From Lachnospiraceae bacterium (GTDB lineage Bacteria; Bacillota; Clostridia; Lachnospirales; Lachnospiraceae): a DNA stretch of 64,000 nucleotides. The DNA is taken from the NCBI GenBank assembly GCA_910575555.1, contig CAJTFX010000013.1, positions 1 to 64,000 of the forward strand. Reading direction: 5' to 3'. Made by a program: the position numbers and the translations under genes. The notes under the pieces were generated by a model. That model worked only from the letters and a program-made list of their open reading frames with translations. It was not told where the DNA came from and did no database searches. This document shows, one piece after another, positions 55,973 to 64,000 of the stretch. The stretch's first letter is position 1. The number at the start of each line of letters is the position of its first letter.

Positions 55973-57436
55973 TTACAGCTTCACTACCTTAATGCGGCTG
56001 TTTTCCATATCGCTCAGACCCACCACAGACAGCCCCTGCTTCTGGCATTGGGCAATGGTGGAAAGCAGTTTTCCGGTCATAATTTCTCCGGGGGCAACCA
56101 GCGGAATCCCGGGCGGATAGAGATAAATATACTCCTGACTGGTATGGCCGGTGGAGGCTTTTAAAGGCAGCAGCTCCGTGTCCTGATTGATGGCGGCGGA
56201 AATGGACATGCTGGGCTTTGGCATCTGGTAAATCATCTCTGCAGTCAGCAGCCTGCGGGAAGCCTCTGAATCTGAAGCGCAGTATTTATGGTCTATGTCG
56301 TCCAAAGCGGAAATAAGCCGCTGAAAACCATCTTTTTCATCCATCATGGAGGTCAGCGCCGTCACGTAGTGGCCTGAGGACATTTCCATCTGCAGGTGAT
56401 AAGTATGCAGCAGAATGTCATACAGTTCTTTTCCCGTCAGGCCCGTGGTTCCCACAGAAATTAATATTTTGGAAAAATCATGGTCAAAACATACTTCCGG
56501 CGGGCAGAAGGATTTTTGAAAAACCTTTAAATGCTGCAGATGTTCGGCTTTTTGATAAAACTTCTGCAGCATTTCTGTGAAATCCGCCAGATATCCTGCG
56601 CTTTCTTCTTTTAGAAACCGGACGCACCGTTCCATGGAAGCCATCAGCAGGTAAGAGGGGGAACTGGTCTGGTATATGTCAAGAAAACGTTTGATGAGGC
56701 TTATGTCTATCAGATTGGAATTCACATGAAGCAGGGCCGTCTGGGTCAGACAGGGCAGAGTCTTGTGAAGGCTTTGGATCACGATATCCGCGCCGCATCT
56801 GAGGGCAGGGGAAGGAAACTCCCTGGAAAACGCAAAATGGGCGCCGTGGGCTTCATCTACAATCAGAGGAATGCCCCGGGCATGGGCAAGCTCAGCGATG
56901 GCCTGAATATCAGAGACAACGCCGTCATAGGTGGGAGAGGTGATAAATACTGCTCCTGCCTGGGGAAAATCATGCAGCGCCTGCGCAACATAAGCAGGCG
57001 GAATAGAACCGGAAATACCGAATTCTGCAGCGGCAGGAAGCAGATAAATAGTTTCCAGTTCTCTTAAATATGCAGCGTGATAGGCGGATTTATGGCTGTT
57101 TCTGGACATCAGAAGCGTGCCCTTAGGGGGAAGGGCGGCGCTGACTGCGCTTAAAATGCCGCTGGTGCTGCCATTAATCAGATAGAAGGTTGCTTTTGCA
57201 CCGAAAATATCAGCAGCCCGCATCTGCGCTTCCTTTAAAATGCCTTCGGCATGGTGCAGGTTGTCAAACCCGTCAATCTCCGTAATATCAACAGAGTAGG
57301 GGTCTGGAAAACTCAGCTTGTCTGTGCGTTTGTGGCCGGGCATGTGAAAAGGATAATAATCACTGTCTGCATACGCTTGTAATTTCTGATCCAGATAAGC
57401 TGATTTCTGAAGGGTGTAAAAAATATTGTTGGACAT
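55973..57436 (-). CDS. Orn/Lys/Arg decarboxylase-like PLP enzyme (YaaO/SpeA type)
   Basis: This fold-type I PLP enzyme decarboxylates a basic amino acid. N-terminal HMPGHKRTDKLSF is the family hallmark. YLINGSTSGILSA, LIVDEAHGAHFAF and the PLP-lysine segment DIVIQSLHKTLPCLTQTALLHV (Lys near residue 230) follow. The last third carries the C-terminal decarboxylase domain (PPGIPLVAPGEIMTGKLL). The length, 487 residues, matches the short Firmicute form without the wing domain. It begins the conserved cluster. Confidence 0.94.
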   Translation of the reverse strand: MSNNIFYTLQKSAYLDQKLQAYADSDYYPFHMPGHKRTDKLSFPDPYSVDITEIDGFDNLHHAEGILKEAQMRAADIFGAKATFYLINGSTSGILSAVSAALPPKGTLLMSRNSHKSAYHAAYLRELETIYLLPAAAEFGISGSIPPAYVAQALHDFPQAGAVFITSPTYDGVVSDIQAIAELAHARGIPLIVDEAHGAHFAFSREFPSPALRCGADIVIQSLHKTLPCLTQTALLHVNSNLIDISLIKRFLDIYQTSSPSYLLMASMERCVRFLKEESAGYLADFTEMLQKFYQKAEHLQHLKVFQKSFCPPEVCFDHDFSKILISVGTTGLTGKELYDILLHTYHLQMEMSSGHYVTALTSMMDEKDGFQRLISALDDIDHKYCASDSEASRRLLTAEMIYQMPKPSMSISAAINQDTELLPLKASTGHTSQEYIYLYPPGIPLVAPGEIMTGKLLSTIAQCQKQGLSVVGLSDMENSRIKVVKL

Positions 57437-57598
57437 ATACTGCTCCTTTTATCATTTTTGTAAATATATTTCTTACTGACAGTATACTGGAAAACAGGAC
57501 AAAGGGAAAGTAAATTGTTGTATTGAATTTCAAATTATTTCGTAGTAGAATAAAAAAGACGTTTGCATCAAAAAGAAGTAAGGCAGGAGGAACATGAA

Positions 57599-59557
57599 GT
57601 GAAAGCGAAAAGGAGTATTAGCGGGCGGATACTGTTCAACACAGATCTTATGATGATTTGTCTGGCAGTGATATTTGTTGTGTTAATGGCCAGTTCCATG
57701 AGATCATTGACAGACAGCGTATTGTCTGATGTACTTCCGTCCATGACGAAAACGGCGTCTCAGAATTTAGAGGGGAATCTGCACATGCTGTCAGACCGGA
57801 TTTTTGTGATAGGGGAAAATGAAGCCATTGTCAATCCGGCCAGTTCTCAGGAGGAAAAACAGGCTGTACTGGATAATGCCCAGGCAGGAATTGAATTTTC
57901 ATGGCTTGGGTTGTATGATGCAGAAGGAAAGCTGTATCAGGGCGATGCAAAATGCCCGGAAACGTTGGCAGAGAGAAAATTGTTTCCGCTTCTTCAGGAA
58001 ACCCAGAATATGGTAATCGACGACATTTACGAAAATGGAGACGTGCTGGAGCTTGCAGTAGGGCTTCCGATTTTAAATGCAGACAGCCAGCTGATTTACT
58101 ATCTGGTGGGAAGCTATAATTATGATATTTTAAGCGATGTGTTAAGCAGTATTAATATCAGCGCCAATGGAGAAGCTTTTATTGTGAATACACAAGGCCG
58201 GATTATGGGCCACAGGAACACCGATTTGGTTCGGGCCCAGGCGGACCTGGCAGAGTATGTCGGCGTGGAGAAAATAGAGAAAAAAGTTGTTTCCGGGGAA
58301 ACCGGAGTGATGACTTATGAAAATAAAAAGGATACCAGGCTGATTGGTTATGCGTCTATCAACGGAACAGACTGGTTTCTTGCAATTATTGTTCCCAGAG
58401 ATGATTTTATGGGGCCGGCCAACGACAGTATTATGCTTGGGATTTACATTACCCTGGGAACATTGTTTGCGGCAGGAATTTATACAATTACCTACGCTTC
58501 CAAAATCAAGAATTCCCTGAAAGGCGTTACCAGCCGGATTGAGCTTCTGGCCAACGGGGATTTAAAGACGCCTACGAAAATCAGCAGGTCCAAAGATGAG
58601 ACTCAGGTGCTTTCTGCATCGTTGAGCCATACGGTGGAAAGCATCAACGGCTATATTTCTGAGCTGTCCAAGATTCTCTCCAGTATTTCCCAGGGAGACT
58701 TTGATGTGTCTGTGGAAGGGGACTTTAACGGAGATTTTGTGATTATGAAGGAATCCTTAAACAGCATAATTAACTCTTTAAGCCAGATGCTGATGTCCGT
58801 ACAGGATTCTTCCAAAGCAGTGCTGGAAACGGCAGGAATAGTGTCTGAAAGCGCAGTTCTGGTACATACAGGTTCCAGTGAACAGTCCGATTCCCTGATG
58901 GTTCTGACAGAGGAAACCAGGGCCATTGAAGAGAATATTTCCGAGGTGAATCATAATACCAGGGTAGCCGGTGAACTGATGGAGAAAGCAAAGGCAAGCA
59001 TGGACACCGGGGATGCGAATATGAAGAATCTGCTGAAAGCAATGGAAGATATCAACAACAATTCCCTGGAGATTACCAAGGTGAACCGGATTCTGGAAAA
59101 TATTGCAGCCCAGACAAATATGTTGGCATTGAATGCTTCTGTGGAGGCCAGCCGGGCAGGAGAATTCGGAAAAGGATTTGCAGTAGTGGCCGCTGAGGTC
59201 AGGGAGCTTGCAGCTCAGAGCACAGAATCTGCCAAACATGCGTCAGAGGTGATTGACAGCTCCTTAAAAGCCATTGAAAACGGCGTCATTTATGCAAAAC
59301 AGGCGGCGGAAAGCTTTGATGATATCAACGAAGTGACCAATAAAATGACGGATATTACAAAACAGTTGGAAGAGTCTGTAAGCGTCCAGAAGGAATCTCT
59401 GGAAAATATGGCGGAACAGATTGGCCAGATCAGCAATGTGGCGCAGCGGAATCTGAATTCCAGTTATGAAAGCACCACTGCCAGTCAGAAGCTTCATAAG
59501 CAGGCGGAAGGACTGCAGCATATTTCCGGACAGTTCCGGTTAAGGAGGGACAGATAA
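57599..59557 (+). CDS. Methyl-accepting chemotaxis protein with Cache-type sensor
   Basis: TM1 is near residues 15-35. An extracellular Cache-like domain follows (about 36-275; [38 protein letters not shown]). TM2 lies near 285-305, then HAMP regions, then the signalling coiled coil with tip [37 protein letters not shown] near 504. I start at GTG 57599, eight bases after AGGAGG; an ATG at 57563 lacks an RBS. It is followed within two bases by the FMN lipoprotein gene, suggesting joint function. The ligand is unknown. Confidence 0.92.
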   Translation: MKAKRSISGRILFNTDLMMICLAVIFVVLMASSMRSLTDSVLSDVLPSMTKTASQNLEGNLHMLSDRIFVIGENEAIVNPASSQEEKQAVLDNAQAGIEFSWLGLYDAEGKLYQGDAKCPETLAERKLFPLLQETQNMVIDDIYENGDVLELAVGLPILNADSQLIYYLVGSYNYDILSDVLSSINISANGEAFIVNTQGRIMGHRNTDLVRAQADLAEYVGVEKIEKKVVSGETGVMTYENKKDTRLIGYASINGTDWFLAIIVPRDDFMGPANDSIMLGIYITLGTLFAAGIYTITYASKIKNSLKGVTSRIELLANGDLKTPTKISRSKDETQVLSASLSHTVESINGYISELSKILSSISQGDFDVSVEGDFNGDFVIMKESLNSIINSLSQMLMSVQDSSKAVLETAGIVSESAVLVHTGSSEQSDSLMVLTEETRAIEENISEVNHNTRVAGELMEKAKASMDTGDANMKNLLKAMEDINNNSLEITKVNRILENIAAQTNMLALNASVEASRAGEFGKGFAVVAAEVRELAAQSTESAKHASEVIDSSLKAIENGVIYAKQAAESFDDINEVTNKMTDITKQLEESVSVQKESLENMAEQIGQISNVAQRNLNSSYESTTASQKLHKQAEGLQHISGQFRLRRDR

Positions 59558-59558
59558 A

Positions 59559-60074
59559 ATGGAACATAAGACAGAGAACTCTGAGGTATCTTTAATCAGG
59601 CAATTGGCATGCCTGCGGAAAAATTACAGGCTTTTGCTCCTGGGCTGCCTGATTTTGGCAGCGCTTCTGGCTTCCGGATGCGGCGGCAAAAAAGCGGACG
59701 GTAAGTGGAAGGACGGATATTATACTGCAATGATGGATGAGTATTCCCATGGATGGAAAGAGTATGTTAAGATTTGCGTGATGGACAACAAAATTGTAAG
59801 CGTGGAGTTTAACGCCCAGAACCCAAGCGGCTTTATCAAGGCATGGGACAATGCATATATGAAAAATATGAATTCCGTATCAGGTACATATCCTAACCGG
59901 TATACCAGAACTTATGCAGCAGAATTGTTGGCAGACCAGAGCGCGGATGATATTGATATCGTAACAGGAGCGACCCATTCAGGGGGAAATTTCCGCAGAC
60001 TGGCGGCGGCAGTGCTGGAATGTGCGGAAAAAGGAAATACAGAGACGGTGATTGTTGAGACGGAGGAAGAGTAG
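59559..60074 (+). CDS. FMN-binding lipoprotein
   Basis: This is an extracytoplasmic lipoprotein with lipobox LLASGC (Cys41) and an FMN-binding domain (about residues 50-160). The motif DIVTGATHSGG contains the (S/T)GAT that receives covalent FMN from ApbE-type transferases. It resembles the PplA-like subunits of extracellular electron transfer. It starts two bases after the chemoreceptor stop with its own RBS (AAGGAGGGACAG), so the two are co-transcribed. A role in redox sensing with the receptor is inference. Confidence 0.88.
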   Translation: MEHKTENSEVSLIRQLACLRKNYRLLLLGCLILAALLASGCGGKKADGKWKDGYYTAMMDEYSHGWKEYVKICVMDNKIVSVEFNAQNPSGFIKAWDNAYMKNMNSVSGTYPNRYTRTYAAELLADQSADDIDIVTGATHSGGNFRRLAAAVLECAEKGNTETVIVETEEE

Positions 60075-60077
60075 AAA

Positions 60078-60099
60078 TATTACTCCGGCGGTTAAATAT
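60078..60099 (-). repeat. Single copy of the interspersed palindromic repeat
   Basis: These 22 bases match the left arm at 10931-10952, the opposite orientation to the copy at 48.8 kb. It starts a few bases after the FMN lipoprotein stop, again immediately 3' of a gene. Confidence 0.85.
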
Positions 60100-60163
60100 A
60101 AATCTTTTTTATGCTGGCTCATTTGCTTATTCAATAACAGAGTCAGAGAATAGCATAATAAAT

Positions 60164-60214
60164 AAAAAGCTTTCGCATAATGGCTATTACAGCTATTACA
60201 GCGAAAGCTTTTTT
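60164..60214. terminator. Intrinsic terminator, likely bidirectional
   Basis: AAAAAGCTTTCGC (60164-60176) pairs perfectly with GCGAAAGCTTTTT (60201-60213), leaving A- and T-tracts on the two sides. The 24-base loop contains the doubled word GCTATTACA. It ends the chemoreceptor-lipoprotein unit ahead of the sigma-factor gene. Confidence 0.85.
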
Positions 60215-60265
60215 GACACATTTTCGGAAGGTTCAACGTTAATCACTTTGAAAGGGGGATTTTTT

Positions 60266-60754
60266 GTGTCGTTAGATCTCAACGAACAGTACGATAAGAT
60301 ATACCGATACTGTTATTTCAAAGTAAATAACCGCTGCCTGGCAGAAGATTTGACACAGGAAACCTTTCTTCGGTATTTTGCCCAGACGTCTTATGTGCAC
60401 CGGGGCAAACAGCTGGCTTATCTTTACACCATTGCCCGGAACCTGTGCATTGATTTCTACCGGAAGCCGGAACGGGAGAAGCTGGCCGGGGAAGCATATT
60501 CGGAGGAGGTCTGCAGCAGGAACCGGCTGATCGCAGAAAAGGGATCGGAAAATCCCATGGAGCAGGTGGAAACAGCGCTTCATCTTAAGATGGCCGTGGA
60601 AAAACTGCCGGAGGAAATGCAGGAATTGATTTTGCTGCGGTATGTCAATGAGCTATCCGTCAGGGAAATCTGCAATATCACCGGGCTGTCCCGAAGCAGT
60701 GAGTACCGGATGGAGCGGGAAGCGCTGAAGCGGCTGAAGCGGATGTTATCGTGA
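60266..60754 (+). CDS. RNA polymerase sigma factor, ECF-like
   Basis: This is a small sigma-70 family factor. Region 2 covers AEDLTQETFLRYF and LAYLYTIARNLCIDFYRK. Region 4 (LPEEMQELILLRYVNELSVREICNITGLSRSSEYRMEREALKRLKRM) carries the HTH. I start at GTG 60266, seven bases after AAAGGGGG, rather than at ATG 60248. The protein is about 162 residues. The next gene encodes a membrane protein and then an ABC exporter, so the sigma factor may direct these. No classic anti-sigma domain is recognised nearby. Confidence 0.9.
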   Translation: MSLDLNEQYDKIYRYCYFKVNNRCLAEDLTQETFLRYFAQTSYVHRGKQLAYLYTIARNLCIDFYRKPEREKLAGEAYSEEVCSRNRLIAEKGSENPMEQVETALHLKMAVEKLPEEMQELILLRYVNELSVREICNITGLSRSSEYRMEREALKRLKRMLS

Positions 60755-60823
60755 AAAGGCATGTTGTTTCTGACACATACGGTTTGCTTCAAACGTTAAT
60801 CATTTCAGAAGGAGAGATTCAAT

Positions 60824-61573
60824 ATGTCAAATGCTTTAAAATCCCAGATAAAAAAAGAACTGCGGCAGATGTATCCGGCTCCGGCGCCTGGAAGAAAAGA
60901 AGAATTTCTGCGTAAACTGCCCTATCCGAGAACCGGCCCCATAGAAACAATTGCAGTTCAGATTGGCTATATCCGCAAATCGGTCTGGCTGCTGTCTGTG
61001 CTGCTTGCAGCGGCGGCCCTGGCATATGGGGAACATTACGGACAAAGTGCGGGGCGTTATGGAATGCTCTGGTGTTTCTCAGCGGTTATGCCCCTGCTGG
61101 CGGTACTGGCAGTAACAGAAACCTTCCGTTCTGCCGCATATGGCATGGCAGAATTGGAGCTGGCAGCGAAACACAATCTGCAGGAGATTCTGCTGATTCG
61201 GATGGGAGCAGTCAGCGGAGTGGATTTTCTTCTGATACTGTCAGCGCTGCCGTTTCTGGCTCAAAAAGAGCAGATAAGCCTGTTTCGGGGAGCTGTGTAC
61301 CTGACAGTTCCATGGATGTGCACCTGCGTACTGGCATTTCAGATTGAAAAATATGTGAAAGGCCGGGACAGCGTTTGGTACTGCTGCGCCCTGGGACTGT
61401 TTATCATCGGAATCGGCCTGACAGCCGGCAGGTTTTCGGGAACCGTTTACGGGGATGGAAAATTTTATGTCTGGCTCATTGCATTGCTGATATTTGCAGC
61501 GCTTCTGGCAAGGCAAATCCGGCAGATCCGCCATGAGATAGAAGAATGGAATAAAAATCTGTATCCGGTCTGA
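60824..61573 (+). CDS. Membrane protein of unknown function (249 aa)
   Basis: A cytosolic basic N-terminus of about 45 residues (SQIKKELRQMYPAPAPGRKEEFLRKLPYP) precedes about six helices. A soluble N-terminus and membrane body directly after a sigma-factor gene make it a candidate membrane-bound anti-sigma factor, though no zinc HHCC motif is present. RBS AAGGAGAGA is good. Its last codons (KNLYPV) lie in a 35-bp direct repeat that continues past the stop. Confidence 0.75.
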   Translation: MSNALKSQIKKELRQMYPAPAPGRKEEFLRKLPYPRTGPIETIAVQIGYIRKSVWLLSVLLAAAALAYGEHYGQSAGRYGMLWCFSAVMPLLAVLAVTETFRSAAYGMAELELAAKHNLQEILLIRMGAVSGVDFLLILSALPFLAQKEQISLFRGAVYLTVPWMCTCVLAFQIEKYVKGRDSVWYCCALGLFIIGIGLTAGRFSGTVYGDGKFYVWLIALLIFAALLARQIRQIRHEIEEWNKNLYPV

Positions 61574-61660
61574 CAGCAGAATGAAATGAAAGTCTGTATC
61601 CGGCCTGACAGCAGAATGGAATCGAAATCTGTATCCGGCCTGACAGCAGAATGGAGGAAT
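61544..61660 (+). repeat. Three tandem 35-bp repeats plus a partial fourth copy
   Basis: Units beginning GAATGRAAT...TCTGTATCCGG start at 61544, 61579 and 61614, with exactly 35-bp spacing. A partial copy starts at 61649. The first unit is the coding end of the membrane protein gene. The later copies are extra-genic. The final partial unit supplies the RBS (ATGGAGGAATC) of the ABC ATPase gene. Confidence 0.88.
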
Positions 61661-61664
61661 CAAA

Positions 61665-62534
61665 ATGGAATTAATTTTTGACAGGGTAACCAAGCAGTAT
61701 AAGAATAAACTGGCCGTGGATCGGGTATCCCTTTCCCTGAAACAAGGGGTCTACGGGCTTCTGGGGGCAAACGGGGCGGGGAAAACAACGCTGATGCGCA
61801 TGATGTGCGGAGTGCTGAAGCCGGACAGCGGGGAAATTCTGTACGATGGCAGGAAAGTGGAGGAGGAAGCATATCGGGATATCCTGGGATATCTGCCCCA
61901 GGAGTTTGGGTATTATCCGGATTTTTCGGCCATGGATTTTCTGATGTATCTGGCCTCCTTAAAGGGCATTCCCAGAAAGCAGGCCCGGGGAACAGCGTTG
62001 GAATTGCTGGAGCTTACGGACTTGTCCCCGGTGGCAAAGAAGAAAATCAAAACATTTTCCGGCGGAATGAAACAAAGGCTTGGCATTGCGCAGGCCCTTT
62101 TGAACGATCCGAAGGTACTTGTGCTGGACGAACCCACAGCCGGTCTGGACCCCAAAGAGCGGGTCAGGTTCCGCAACCTGATTTCCAGGCTCGGAACGGA
62201 GCGGATTGTTCTGCTTTCCACTCATATCGTATCAGATGTGGAGCATATTGCGGATGTGATTCTGGTGATGAAGGGCGGCGCCATTATTCATCAGGGCAGC
62301 TTTTCGGAAATCATACAGGTCATTGACGGGAAAGTCTGGGAGTGCACAGCAGACAGCAAAACGGCGGAAGAACTGTCCAAAGCGTATCCGGTGTTAAATA
62401 TCCGGGAGGGGCAAAATGGAACGCTTCTGCGTCTGGTATGCCAAGAGAAGCCGGCAGAAACGGCTGTTTCCGTGGTAGCTTCCCTGGAAGATTTGTACCT
62501 TTACTATTTCAGCGAAACAGAACAGGGAAAATAA
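61665..62534 (+). CDS. ABC transporter ATP-binding protein
   Basis: This is an exporter-type ATPase with Walker A LLGANGAGKTTLMRM (near residue 35), Q-loop YLPQEFGYYP, signature FSGGMKQRLGIAQALL, Walker B VLVLDEPTAGLDP and H-loop LLSTHIV. The length is 289 residues, including a C-terminal extension. The cognate permease follows 93 bases later, so this is a two-component ABC system in the sigma-factor gene group. The substrate is unknown. Confidence 0.95.
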   Translation: MELIFDRVTKQYKNKLAVDRVSLSLKQGVYGLLGANGAGKTTLMRMMCGVLKPDSGEILYDGRKVEEEAYRDILGYLPQEFGYYPDFSAMDFLMYLASLKGIPRKQARGTALELLELTDLSPVAKKKIKTFSGGMKQRLGIAQALLNDPKVLVLDEPTAGLDPKERVRFRNLISRLGTERIVLLSTHIVSDVEHIADVILVMKGGAIIHQGSFSEIIQVIDGKVWECTADSKTAEELSKAYPVLNIREGQNGTLLRLVCQEKPAETAVSVVASLEDLYLYYFSETEQGK

Positions 62535-62627
62535 ACAGAAGTTTTCGCTTGATAGTTTCAATACGTTTGGATAGACGGGAAGTTCTGAGTTCAAAGGAAA
62601 ATCACGTCAGAAAGGAAGGCTCGGCAA

Positions 62628-63869
62628 ATGAGAGAACTGTTGAATTTAACAGGATATGAATATAAAAAAATTTTCCAGAAACGCTCCACATGGATTGCAT
62701 TAGGGGCGGTTCTCCTGTGGGTGTTGTTTGCAGGCATCGGCGGTACATTGGGAGAGTATTATATCGAAGGCGAAAAAGTGGACAGTCATTATCAGATGAT
62801 AAAGCAGGAGCGTTACGCCCTGGAACATCTGGAGGTGCAGGAGCTGAATCCGGAATTTTTTGAAAAAATGCAGGAGGATATGGCAGAATTTTCTGAAACG
62901 ATGGAGGGAATATCAGACAACCCGAAAGCACAGGGGAATTTAATCCAATACTGGAAAGAATACTATAAAGTCTATGCCCCATACAGCGCCTTGTATACGT
63001 TATTGGCAATGATGAAGAACCGTATCGGCGATTTAGACATAGAAGAGATAGACGGAACTAATTTTTATGAAAACCGTGACAGAATGATGGAGCTGTTCTT
63101 TCAGGGAGAGGAGTTGTCAGAACAGGAAATCATATTTCATGAGAAAGAAAATGAGAAAATAAAGACGCCCTATGCCTATGGAAATATGCTGGGCTTTGAC
63201 AGTTATTTCAAGATGCAGGCGCCCAACTTTATCTTTCTGGCCTTTGCGGTGGCGGTGATCCTTGCCCCCATGTATGCAGGAGAGCGTACTTCCCGCATGG
63301 ATGCGTTGGTGCTGTCCTCCCGATATGGAAAAAATAAGCTGATCCAGGCAAAGATTCTGACGGGGCTTTCCTTTGCCCTGTTTGCAGCTTTGGGATTCTC
63401 CATTATATTTTTGCTGGAAATTCAGGCAGTTTATGGGCTCAGCGGATGGAACCTTCCCATTCAGGCAAGCGTGGAAGGATTTTATCTGAACCTTCCTGTG
63501 AATCTGTTGGAGTTTCTTGGCATTGCTTTGGGCTGCAGTGCGGCGGCTTTGTGTATGACAGCCATGATTGTGATGTTCTGTTCCGCCAAAATGAAAACGC
63601 CTTTTGGCGTGATTATTATATGCTTTGCATTTATATTTGCCCCGATATTTCTGGTGAATCTGGCGGCAGACAACCGGTTTTTGTACATGCTGGTATGCAG
63701 CCTGCCCACGTCCATGTATTATGCAAGAAGCGTGGCATACCATCATCTGCTGTCCATTGGAAATCACTGTTTTTACTTTTTCCAGTGGGTTCCGGCGGTA
63801 TATTTCTGCCTGATAGCCGTACTGGCAGGTTGGAGTTACCGGTGTTTTAAAAATCATCAGATTCAGTAG
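62628..63869 (+). CDS. ABC transporter permease (413 aa)
   Basis: This is an ABC-2-type membrane protein. The first helix (residues 15-40) is followed by a long extracytoplasmic segment of about 155 residues rich in charged residues. Five or so helices come after it (FIFLAFAVAVILAPMYAGERTSRMDALVLSSRYGKNKLIQAKI is the typical ABC-2 junction). RBS AGAAAGGAAGG precedes the ATG. The large external loop suggests recognition of a peptide or of a cell-envelope compound. Confidence 0.88.
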   Translation: MRELLNLTGYEYKKIFQKRSTWIALGAVLLWVLFAGIGGTLGEYYIEGEKVDSHYQMIKQERYALEHLEVQELNPEFFEKMQEDMAEFSETMEGISDNPKAQGNLIQYWKEYYKVYAPYSALYTLLAMMKNRIGDLDIEEIDGTNFYENRDRMMELFFQGEELSEQEIIFHEKENEKIKTPYAYGNMLGFDSYFKMQAPNFIFLAFAVAVILAPMYAGERTSRMDALVLSSRYGKNKLIQAKILTGLSFALFAALGFSIIFLLEIQAVYGLSGWNLPIQASVEGFYLNLPVNLLEFLGIALGCSAAALCMTAMIVMFCSAKMKTPFGVIIICFAFIFAPIFLVNLAADNRFLYMLVCSLPTSMYYARSVAYHHLLSIGNHCFYFFQWVPAVYFCLIAVLAGWSYRCFKNHQIQ

Positions 63870-63894
63870 TTGGGAAAAAAGTATCAGAAATAAT

Positions 63895-63923
63895 TTGACA
63901 TTTACAAGTATTTGGAATATAAT
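63895..63923 (+). promoter_or_regulatory. Strong sigma-A promoter of the tRNA gene
   Basis: Perfect consensus boxes TTGACA (63895-63900) and TATAAT (63918-63923) are separated by exactly 17 bases, 12 bases before the tRNA 5' end. This is the strongest promoter seen in the window, as expected for a stable RNA. Confidence 0.92.
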
Positions 63924-63935
63924 AAGAAATGTCAA

Positions 63936-64000
63936 CGCGGGGTGGAGCAGTCTGGAAGCTCGTCGGGCTCATAACCCGAAGGCCGCAGGTTCAAATCCTG
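63936..64000 (+). tRNA. Initiator tRNA-Met (CAT), cut by window end
   Basis: The sequence CGCGGGGTGGAGCAG begins a D-arm, followed by an anticodon stem with three consecutive G-C pairs (TCGGG CTCATAA CCCGA). That feature marks the initiator tRNA, and the anticodon is CAT. The T-arm GCAGGTTCAAATCCTG runs off the window. The 5' C would be opposite A72, the usual initiator mismatch, but that base lies outside. Confidence 0.95.

Overview
The window reads as a chromosomal segment of a Gram-positive, anaerobic, gut-type Firmicute, most likely Lachnospiraceae. The support is the clostridial yaaO-gmk-yaaR-holB-ricT-trmN6-rsmI cluster, spmA, GH2/GH65 sugar operons, RBS sequences close to AGGAGG and moderate GC. 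The genus cannot be fixed from the sequence alone.

Layout. (1) 1-10.5 kb is one end of an integrative conjugative element (ICE) related to Tn1549-type elements, read on the minus strand: DUF6075 and DUF3970 proteins, ParA, ParB, a RepA_N-type initiator carrying seven 23-bp iteron-like repeats inside its gene, four unrecognised proteins, a PcfB-like protein and the VirD4 coupling protein. virD4 is split by a complete 2.5-kb group II intron and probably by a second intron that runs off the window. The ICE has landed inside spmA, a sporulation gene, of which only the first 112 codons remain here. (2) 11.0-16.3 kb holds jetA-jetB-jetC of a Wadjet/SMC-type plasmid-defence complex, with no jetD nuclease gene beside it. 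(3) 16.5-19.5 kb holds a sugar-binding-type lipoprotein followed by a chemoreceptor. (4) 19.5-31.8 kb is a minus-strand glycan operon: ABC importer, GH2 galactosidase, GH65 phosphorylase, EamA transporter, beta-phosphoglucomutase, LacI regulator and M42 aminopeptidase. (5) 32-41.7 kb is a sugar-acid operon (Fe-alcohol dehydrogenase, PdxA2-like, four-carbon acid-sugar kinase, DapA-like aldolase, 2-hydroxyacid dehydrogenase, SLC13 transporter, MBL hydrolase). A divergent PrpR-like regulator faces it and has lost the sigma-54 contact and Walker B motifs. (6) 41.8-45.0 kb carries a MarR regulator, a YefM antitoxin with a frameshifted YoeB toxin, and a three-gene ABC transporter. (7) 45.1-48.8 kb carries mgtE, a four-copy 76-bp tandem repeat and a DUF885 lipoprotein. 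(8) 48.9-57.4 kb is an AbrB remnant, an AAA-ATPase/PD-(D/E)XK-type gene and the conserved housekeeping cluster. (9) 57.6-64 kb has a chemoreceptor with an FMN-binding lipoprotein, then an ECF-type sigma factor, a membrane protein, an ABC exporter and an initiator tRNA cut by the window edge.

A short interspersed palindromic repeat (consensus core TTAACCGCCGGAGTAA) occurs as an inverted pair at 10.95 kb and as single copies at 48.8 and 60.1 kb. Most genes are intact. The broken ones are spmA, virD4 (by introns), yoeB, the abrB-like remnant and probably the 5' end of the MBL-fold gene.
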